Source of the DNA: Gemmatimonas phototrophica
GTDB lineage: Bacteria > Gemmatimonadota > Gemmatimonadetes > Gemmatimonadales > Gemmatimonadaceae
DNA: 10,680 nucleotides
Direction: 5' to 3'
NCBI GenBank assembly: GCA_945870175.1
Contig: CAMBRJ010000055.1
Span: forward strand, 1-10,680
Shown here: piece by piece, positions 6,069-10,680 of the stretch
Position numbering within the stretch: position 1 is the first letter of the stretch
Layout: each line of letters opens with the position of its first letter
Program-made: the position numbers and the translations under genes
Notes under the pieces: generated by a model
The model's database searches: none
What the model saw: the letters and a program-made list of their open reading frames with translations, nothing else
What the model was told of the DNA's origin: nothing

Positions 6069-6640
6069 TGCCAGCCTCCGCTCTGGGTGTAGCTCCAGAA
6101 TCGCACCGTGCCCGACGGCGTCACTTGAATCGCCACGACGGCGTACGGGTCGTTGTCATTCGCCAGGTAGACCACGCCGCGCGTTCCCATCGGCGTGGTC
6201 AATCCGCGGGAATCGAACTCGATGTGCCCGTCGGGGAAACTGATGGCTCCCGACGACACATCGCCGGGAATCGCCCCGGCCGCCCCACGACTGTATTGCA
6301 CGCGCGCCGGCAGCTCGCGCACGCCGAAGCCGCGAAGCGCCTGCCACTCGGCATCCGACTCGACGATCGTGCTGTCGCCGTTGTCATCGAGATAGCCACC
6401 GTACTTGCGCGTACTCGTGTTGAACGCCACCCGCACCAGTTCGCGCGTCGAGAGCGCGCGGGTGCGGGCCACATCGATATCCTGTGCCAGCTGAATGCCC
6501 GCCAGCTGCACCTCCGTCTTCTCGGAGATGCGAAACTTGGGAAGGATGATCGCCATCATGATGCCGACCATCGCGACGACTGTCAGCAGTTCGATGATGG
6601 TGAAGCCGCGTTGGTCGTGGGTGAGCGTGGTGCGTGACAT
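6065..6640 (-). CDS. FimT/GspH-like prepilin
   Basis: The 191-aa product has a short leader and a textbook type IV prepilin N-terminus, Q-R-G12|F13-T-I-I-E17-L-L-T-V-V, with Glu at +5 and a hydrophobic helix to about residue 34. The following QLAGIQLAQDIDVARTRALSTRE is typical of GspH/FimT proteins, where an extended helix with R-x-x-A precedes a beta-sandwich. SFPDGHIEFDSRGL is the usual near-C-terminal strand with the DxRG-like turn. It should be a minor subunit of a type IV pilus or pseudopilus. ATG 6640 has GGGA 5 nt upstream, next to a small hairpin. The gene overlaps the PilV-like start by 4 nt. Confidence 0.9.
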   Translation of the reverse strand: MSRTTLTHDQRGFTIIELLTVVAMVGIMMAIILPKFRISEKTEVQLAGIQLAQDIDVARTRALSTRELVRVAFNTSTRKYGGYLDDNGDSTIVESDAEWQALRGFGVRELPARVQYSRGAAGAIPGDVSSGAISFPDGHIEFDSRGLTTPMGTRGVVYLANDNDPYAVVAIQVTPSGTVRFWSYTQSGGWQ

Positions 6641-6648
6641 ACGGATCC

Positions 6649-6661
6649 CGGGGAAGCCCCG
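6649..6661 (-). promoter_or_regulatory. Small GC hairpin in the PilX-like/FimT-like gap
   Basis: CGGGG (6649-6653) and CCCCG (6657-6661) can pair around a 3-nt loop. On the minus-strand mRNA the hairpin lies 8 nt upstream of the FimT-like ATG and touches the likely ribosome site GGGA, which would overlap its base. It has no U-tract, so it is a poor terminator. It could instead tune translation or mark an mRNA processing point in this 38-nt gap, the only real spacer in the prepilin set. Confidence 0.45.
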
Positions 6662-6678
6662 ATAGTACAGTGAAGCGA

Positions 6679-8541
6679 TCAGTACAACGGTCGGAACGCG
6701 GTCTGGAGCACCGTGCCTACGGATGGCGTCCCTGGCGGGAGCCGCTCAGGGAACCGGAAATTCACGTCGAAGCTCCACTGACGGGTCGGGGCCGAGTAGT
6801 AGCCGCCGTTGGCGAAGCCCACATTGGTGACGTTGCCCCACAGGCCAAAGAGGAAGCGGCTCTGGTAGAGCGACACCAGCGAGCCCGTGTAGGTGAAGGT
6901 CACGCCACCCCAGTTCTCCAGGAAGCGGGGGAAGTTCTCAAGACCGCCGCCATACGCGGGCACGCCGCACCCCGCCCGCGCATAGTCACACGGCGTGGCC
7001 GAGTGGCCCGCCAGCAAGGCCGCTTTGACCGTCGTGGGGCGCGCCGTGCGCTGCTGAAAATTGGTCTGCAGGGTGTCGCACCAACCAACCGCCGCACTGC
7101 AGCGCGTGGCCAGGGTTCCGGGCGTCTGCCGCATCGCCGGATTGGGCGGATTGGAGAGGAAGGTGATCGCGTCACCCATGATGGCGGCCGGACGCCAGAT
7201 GGTCGTGTTGTAATCGCCGAGAATGTAGAGCGGACGCTCCGTCACCATGCTCAGACCGCCGGTATCCGTGGACACACTCGGTCTCGGCAGCTGCGCGCCC
7301 TGGCGCAGTCGGACGGCCACGAGATCCTTGTTCGTGTTGCCGCCGACATTGGTGAAGTTGAGGTAGATAATGCGCGGCGCGCGCGTCGCATTGGCGGCGT
7401 CGCTCCAGATGCGCAACGAATCCATGTGGACGTCGAGAAGATCGGGACGCAGATCTTCACGACCCTCGTAGAACGCATTGCGACGCGGCTTGAAAATTCT
7501 GGCGCAGGCGGCCGCGTCCGGAACCTGCAAGCCCCCGGTGCGCTCATGCACCATGAAGTTGGTGCAGAGCTGCGACTTCATCGTGTTGGTGTCGACGACG
7601 TCGAACACGGCCGCGTTGATCGTGATGTACCAGTCGGACTTCCACGCCATCTTCACGTCCTGCACCATCGGACTGTCGCCCGCACTGCGGGGCTCCACCA
7701 GCGTCATCGCCGGCACGTTCGCGGGCAACGGCAGCTTGAGCGGGCGCACGCCATGCGCCGCGGACATCAAGCGGCCGCTGAAGCGCACTTCACTGCGCGT
7801 CTTGAACGCGGGTTGCGACAAGCTGCGCGAATCGAAGTCGAGCAGCACCGCGGTGCCGGCCGCGTTGTTGATGCGCACACCGTTCAAGCGATTATTGGTG
7901 TCCTTCCGGTTCCAGAATACGCTGTCCGGCGTCGTGAGATTGCTCTGGAACGTGGCGCTGTTCGACGACAGGTAGAGGTTCCCGTTGGTGTGCACCCAGC
8001 CCGAAAACGTCATCGGTGCGCCGGGGAGAATCTCCAAGTCGTCCTCGTAGAACACGCCGAACTGGAAGAGCGGAATCGTTTGGGCATTCACCGACAGGAC
8101 GGCGGTCGCCTTGTTGCCCGACGTGTCGCGCGCCGTGACGGTGATGTCGATCGGCTGGTTCAACGAGTAGAGGCCGGCGAATGGGCCCGCCGTGATCGTG
8201 CGCGACTCGGGGATGCCGGTCGTCTTGGTGGTCTGCGTCATGCGATAACCCGTGATCTCGGGCTTCGTGATCGACGCGATGTCATCACCGTTGATGATGC
8301 CGTCCTGCATCGCCGCGTCGAGCTGCGACATGATGTCGTCGGCGCCGCCCTCGGCCGCGTACGACGCGCGCGCACCCCGATAGTCGGCGTTGGAGGTCCG
8401 CGCGATCGTCGTCACGGCTGACAACCCGGCCAGCACGATAATCGAGAACATCACGAGCATAAGCAGCACCACTTCGAGGGCGAAGCCCCGGCGTTGGCGA
8501 TGCGGTGGCAGCCGTGGCTGCGTATTCTGACGAGACGTCAT
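6679..8541 (-). CDS. Large PilX-like prepilin-like protein, candidate pilus-tip subunit
   Basis: From ATG 8541 the product is 620 aa, far longer than a classical PilX (about 150-200 aa). The N-terminus is a basic leader, then R-R-G19|F20-A-L-E-V-V-L-L and a hydrophobic helix to about 45, followed by S-Y-A-A-E-G-G (60-66), a common PilX/GspK-type feature after the helix. Glu is at +4, not +5, after the predicted cleavage. The large exported region has FQFGVFYEDDLEILPG (159-174), WVHTNGNLYL (182-191), RPLYILGDYNT (436-446), AAIMGDAITFLSN (452-464) and LENWGG (541-546). Their Gly-rich, strand-forming look suggests a beta-rich adhesin-like body. Six Cys fall in three local pairs (326/346, 481/488, 518/525). 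The start is chosen from AGAGGA at 5-nt spacing; an in-frame ATG at 8589 lacks good spacing. It is the first gene of the prepilin set. Confidence 0.85.
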   Translation of the reverse strand: MTSRQNTQPRLPPHRQRRGFALEVVLLMLVMFSIIVLAGLSAVTTIARTSNADYRGARASYAAEGGADDIMSQLDAAMQDGIINGDDIASITKPEITGYRMTQTTKTTGIPESRTITAGPFAGLYSLNQPIDITVTARDTSGNKATAVLSVNAQTIPLFQFGVFYEDDLEILPGAPMTFSGWVHTNGNLYLSSNSATFQSNLTTPDSVFWNRKDTNNRLNGVRINNAAGTAVLLDFDSRSLSQPAFKTRSEVRFSGRLMSAAHGVRPLKLPLPANVPAMTLVEPRSAGDSPMVQDVKMAWKSDWYITINAAVFDVVDTNTMKSQLCTNFMVHERTGGLQVPDAAACARIFKPRRNAFYEGREDLRPDLLDVHMDSLRIWSDAANATRAPRIIYLNFTNVGGNTNKDLVAVRLRQGAQLPRPSVSTDTGGLSMVTERPLYILGDYNTTIWRPAAIMGDAITFLSNPPNPAMRQTPGTLATRCSAAVGWCDTLQTNFQQRTARPTTVKAALLAGHSATPCDYARAGCGVPAYGGGLENFPRFLENWGGVTFTYTGSLVSLYQSRFLFGLWGNVTNVGFANGGYYSAPTRQWSFDVNFRFPERLPPGTPSVGTVLQTAFRPLY

Positions 8542-8546
8542 GGATT

Positions 8547-8552
8547 TCCTCT
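8547..8552 (-). promoter_or_regulatory. Shine-Dalgarno deciding the PilX-like start
   Basis: On the minus strand AGAGGA at 8552-8547 precedes ATG 8541 by 5 nt. This strong site argues for ATG 8541 over the in-frame ATG at 8589, whose GGGTGA lies too close. Confidence 0.65.
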
Positions 8553-8619
8553 GGCTTAGGATCGGTACGCCAGATGAAATACGATTCATTCACCCTGCAG
8601 GTAATTTCACCGATGGTTC

Positions 8620-8634
8620 CCAGTCGAAGACTGG
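8620..8634. repeat. Inverted repeat, possible operator
   Basis: CCAGTC (8620-8625) and GACTGG (8629-8634) form a perfect dyad around a 3-bp centre. It lies about 80 bp upstream of the PilX-like start, a place suited to a regulator-binding site, and could also form a small hairpin. No regulator gene is nearby. Confidence 0.45.
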
Positions 8635-8656
8635 ACGAAACACCTCGATTTCTGTA

Positions 8657-8676
8657 ACGGTGCGGCGCGGCACCGT
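8657..8676 (-). terminator. Possible metG terminator hairpin without U-tract
   Basis: ACGGTGC (8657-8663) pairs perfectly with GCACCGT (8670-8676) around a 6-nt GC loop, 27 nt past the metG stop on the minus strand. Position and stem strength suit a transcription end. No T-run follows on the minus strand, so it may be a weak or Rho-assisted terminator, an mRNA 3' stabiliser, or an operator. Confidence 0.4.
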
Positions 8677-8702
8677 GACGAAAACGCCGCCGGTATGACG
8701 GT

Positions 8703-10268
8703 CTATTGCGGACCGGATGTGGCCGGGGGGGCCGCCGGCGGTGCGGGGCGAGGGAACACCCCATCCCCCTTGTGCACGCGCCAGCCGGCCGGCTCGAGCT
8801 CGGCCAGCGCGTCGATCCGCTGCGCGCCGGCCGTGCCAGGGGCACCGAGCTGTGCCCAGACGGCTTCGACCTTCGTCGGCATGAACGGCGCGAGCAGCAC
8901 TGTCTGCCGCGCGATCCGACGGATCAGCGAGGCGAGAATCTGCGCCAGTTCCGCCGCGCGCGCCGGATCCTTGGCGACGGCCCAGGGCGTCGTCGCGGCG
9001 GTGTACTCGTTCGCGCGGGCCGTCATGCGCGAGACCGCCGACAGCCCCTCGTGCAGCAGCCAGCCTCGCGACCCGTTCATGCCCGCGTGATACGCCGCCA
9101 CGTCGGTTTCGTCGTCCAACTCCGCGTCCGGGCGCAACGCGGTCGGCACGACGCCGTCGAAATACTTCTCGACCATCGCGATGGCGCGACTGGCCAGATT
9201 GCCGAACGCATTCGCCAGGTCACTGGTGTACCGCTCTTCGAAGCGCTCCCACGAGAAGTTGCCGTCGCTGTCGAACGGCACTTCGCGCAGCAGCACGTAG
9301 CGGAACGCATCGGCCCCATAGCGGTCGATGGCTTCGCCGAGGTCGAGCTTGACGCCGGCGCTCTTGGAAAAGCGCTCACCGCCCAGCTGCACGAACCCAT
9401 GCGCCCACACCTGCTTCGGCAACGGCAGCCCCGCCGCTTCAAGCATGGCCGGCCAGATCACGACGTGAAAGCGCGTGATATCCTTGCCGATGATGTGCAG
9501 ATCGGCCGGCCAGCGGTGCTCGTAGCCGGCGTCAGGGAAGCCGGTGGCCGTGAGGTAGTTGGGCAGGGCGTCGAACCACACGTACGTGCCCTGCGTCTCA
9601 CCGTTGGACAACACCAGCGGGAACGGCACGGCCCAATCGAGACGGGCACGCGACGCCGAGATGTCCTCGAGACCCTGTGCCAGCAATCCGAGGATCTCGT
9701 TGCGACGGCTCTCCGGTTCGATAAACGACGGATTCGTGGCCAGCAGGTTCTGCAGAAAGCCCTGATACTTCGAGAGGCGGAAAAACCAATTGCGTTCTTC
9801 GACTTCCTCGAGTGTGCGCGTGGGATGCAGCACGCATTTGCCGTCCACGATATCCGTGTCCTGCTTGAAGGCTTCACAGCCGACGCAATACATGCCGGTA
9901 TACGAGCGCTCGTAGAAATCATCCGGATTCCGCTCGGCGATCATGCGGATCAAGGCTTGCACGCCGGCCTTGTGGTGCGGCTCGGTGGTGCGGATGAACT
10001 GATCGTACGAGATACCGAGCCTGGCCCAGATGTCCTGAAAGCGCGCGGCGATGCCATCGGTGAAGGCCTGCGGGGCCACGTCGTCCTTGGCGGCGGTCTG
10101 CTGCACCTTCTGGCCATGTTCGTCCATGCCGATCAGCAGATGCACGTCGTCACCGCACTGGCGACGATAGCGCGCGATCACATCGGCGCCGATCTTCTCC
10201 AGGGCATGGCCAAGGTGCGGATCGCCATTCGCGTAATCGATGGCGGTAGTCAGGTAAAATCGCGGCAC
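8703..10268 (-). CDS. metG: Methionyl-tRNA synthetase
   Basis: This class I synthetase charges tRNA-Met in the cytosol. With the GTG start at 10268 it is 521 aa. The nucleotide-binding motif is P-H-L-G-H at 17-21 within T-T-A-I-D-Y-x-N-G-x-P-H-L-G-H. The DEHGQK segment follows at 49-54. A single zinc knuckle has Cys128-x2-Cys131 and Cys145-x2-His148. The KMSKS loop is the variant RFSKS at 299-303. The anticodon-binding helical domain follows (WERFEERYTSDLANAFGN onward). The protein ends in a short Pro/Ala-rich tail (FPRPAPPAAPP) and has no C-terminal EMAPII/Trbp111-type tRNA-binding domain. The start is uncertain: GAGGAG (10284-10279) is 10 nt before GTG 10268, while an in-frame ATG at 10292 lacks a site but would overlap the preceding gene by 17 nt. 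Frames open further upstream lie over the preceding gene and show no homology. Confidence 0.97.
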   Translation of the reverse strand: MPRFYLTTAIDYANGDPHLGHALEKIGADVIARYRRQCGDDVHLLIGMDEHGQKVQQTAAKDDVAPQAFTDGIAARFQDIWARLGISYDQFIRTTEPHHKAGVQALIRMIAERNPDDFYERSYTGMYCVGCEAFKQDTDIVDGKCVLHPTRTLEEVEERNWFFRLSKYQGFLQNLLATNPSFIEPESRRNEILGLLAQGLEDISASRARLDWAVPFPLVLSNGETQGTYVWFDALPNYLTATGFPDAGYEHRWPADLHIIGKDITRFHVVIWPAMLEAAGLPLPKQVWAHGFVQLGGERFSKSAGVKLDLGEAIDRYGADAFRYVLLREVPFDSDGNFSWERFEERYTSDLANAFGNLASRAIAMVEKYFDGVVPTALRPDAELDDETDVAAYHAGMNGSRGWLLHEGLSAVSRMTARANEYTAATTPWAVAKDPARAAELAQILASLIRRIARQTVLLAPFMPTKVEAVWAQLGAPGTAGAQRIDALAELEPAGWRVHKGDGVFPRPAPPAAPPATSGPQ

Positions 10269-10275
10269 GTCCGGC

Positions 10276-10680
10276 TTACTCCTCGTTGTCATCGCCATCG
10301 TCGGCGTCATCAGCACCATCGGGCGGCATCGGCGACCCGTCCTGCTCGGACTGGCGTCGCTGTTCCGCGGCCCGGAGACGACGGCCACCACGACGGCCAC
10401 GGCGCCGCTTGCGACGGGTCGCGTCGCCGGCGGCGTCCTCGCTGTCGGCATCCTCAGTCGCTGTTTCCTCTACGACATCCGTCACGACGACGGGCGCTAC
10501 GTCCACCACCGTCATCGCCGCCAGCAACGGCGCAATGTCCGTCTCGACCGTATCGAGCATCGCGTGCACCGCCGCGTCGACGGGATCCTCCGGCGTGTGC
10601 GACGGCGCGTCGTCATGCGCATGATCGGTCGGCTGATCCCGCGCTTCCAACTCGGTGCGAAGATCGGCCAGGGCAATGAC
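10276..10680 (-). CDS. 3' end of an unidentified gene encoding a charged low-complexity tail
   Basis: The frame is open from the window edge to TAA at 10276, giving 134 visible C-terminal residues; the true start lies outside. The first residues (VIALADLRTELEAR) look like the end of a helical domain. They are followed by an acidic, His/Asp/Pro-rich stretch, an Ala/Val/Thr-rich part, a strongly basic cluster at 10400-10360 (T-R-R-K-R-R-R-G-R-R-G-G-R-R), and a final acidic end (DDADDGDDNEE). Such alternating charge blocks suggest a disordered, possibly RNA- or ribosome-contacting tail. In some bacteria a PSP1-domain gene (ricT) is near metG and could fit, but nothing visible proves it. The stop lies 7 nt before the GTG of metG, so the two are probably cotranscribed. 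Confidence 0.65.
   Translation of the reverse strand, partial: VIALADLRTELEARDQPTDHAHDDAPSHTPEDPVDAAVHAMLDTVETDIAPLLAAMTVVDVAPVVVTDVVEETATEDADSEDAAGDATRRKRRRGRRGGRRLRAAEQRRQSEQDGSPMPPDGADDADDGDDNEE

Larger units (their letters stand above)
8542..8702. other. Intergenic region upstream of the prepilin set
   Basis: This 161-bp gap between metG and the PilX-like gene is the largest non-coding stretch in the window. It is visibly richer in A/T than the flanking genes, as expected for a promoter. It holds a 7-bp-stem inverted repeat at 8657-8676, a 6-bp-stem inverted repeat at 8620-8634 and an 8-bp perfect palindrome CCTGCAGG at 8594-8601. I looked for sigma-54 (GG-N10-GC) and sigma-70 elements on the minus strand and found none that I would defend. 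Confidence 0.5.

Noticed and set aside
6634..8421. 595-aa open frame on the plus strand, antisense to the PilX-like gene
   Set aside because: Same GC-driven absence of stops; composition is Arg/His/Val-heavy without motifs, while the minus strand has a prepilin signal and ribosome site.
10293..10451. Upstream extension of the metG frame
   Set aside because: It overlaps the preceding gene, and the extra residues are unlike any synthetase N-terminus, which normally begins close to the TTAIDY motif.
8706..10679. 657-aa open frame on the plus strand, antisense to all of metG
   Set aside because: It is the mirror frame of a strongly biased GC-rich gene, is rich in Arg/His/Gly with no recognisable domain, and metG on the other strand is certain.

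Overview
The window is a GC-rich bacterial chromosome segment with very tight gene packing. It carries a Kdo transferase, so the cell is a lipopolysaccharide-making diderm. It also carries lipoproteins and type IV pilin-like (prepilin) genes. The gene styles (a LemA with a lipobox, a Kdo transferase with a Bacteroidota-like K-x-[DE]-x-W motif, a very large PilX-like prepilin) suggest Gemmatimonadota or a relative. That is an inference from remembered family features, not a database match.

Layout. (1) Positions 76-2207, minus strand: a DsbA-like thiol-disulfide lipoprotein followed by waaA, almost touching or overlapping. (2) Positions 2208-2330: divergent promoter region. (3) Positions 2331-4662, plus strand: a three-gene translationally coupled set, TPM-domain membrane protein, nucleotidyltransferase-fold protein and LemA lipoprotein. 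(4) Positions 4690-8541, minus strand, convergent with lemA: four prepilin-like genes transcribed in the order PilX-like (620 aa), FimT/GspH-like, PilV-like, PilW-like. The last three are linked by ATGA or TAATG overlaps. (5) Positions 8542-8702: intergenic region with three short inverted repeats or palindromes. (6) Positions 8703-10680, minus strand: metG and, overlapping or abutting its start, the 3' end of a gene encoding a charged low-complexity tail. Almost all the DNA is coding. I saw no rRNA, tRNA, CRISPR or insertion sequence.

How the genes fit together. The four prepilins probably form the minor-pilin priming or tip complex of a type IV pilus or related filament; no assembly ATPase, platform protein, secretin or major pilin is in view. 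LemA and TPM proteins are often neighbours in bacteria. The point of interest is the nucleotidyltransferase gene between them, fused by stop/start overlaps on both sides. Several exported proteins (PilX-like with six Cys, PilW-like with a CxxxC, TPM protein with four Cys) are plausible clients for the DsbA-like lipoprotein.

Most notable observations: a shared 12-bp in-frame repeat encoding R-x-A-[S/T] at the N-termini of both WaaA and LemA; a prepilin with Ser in place of the near-invariant Glu at +5; and the LemA/TPM/nucleotidyltransferase unit.
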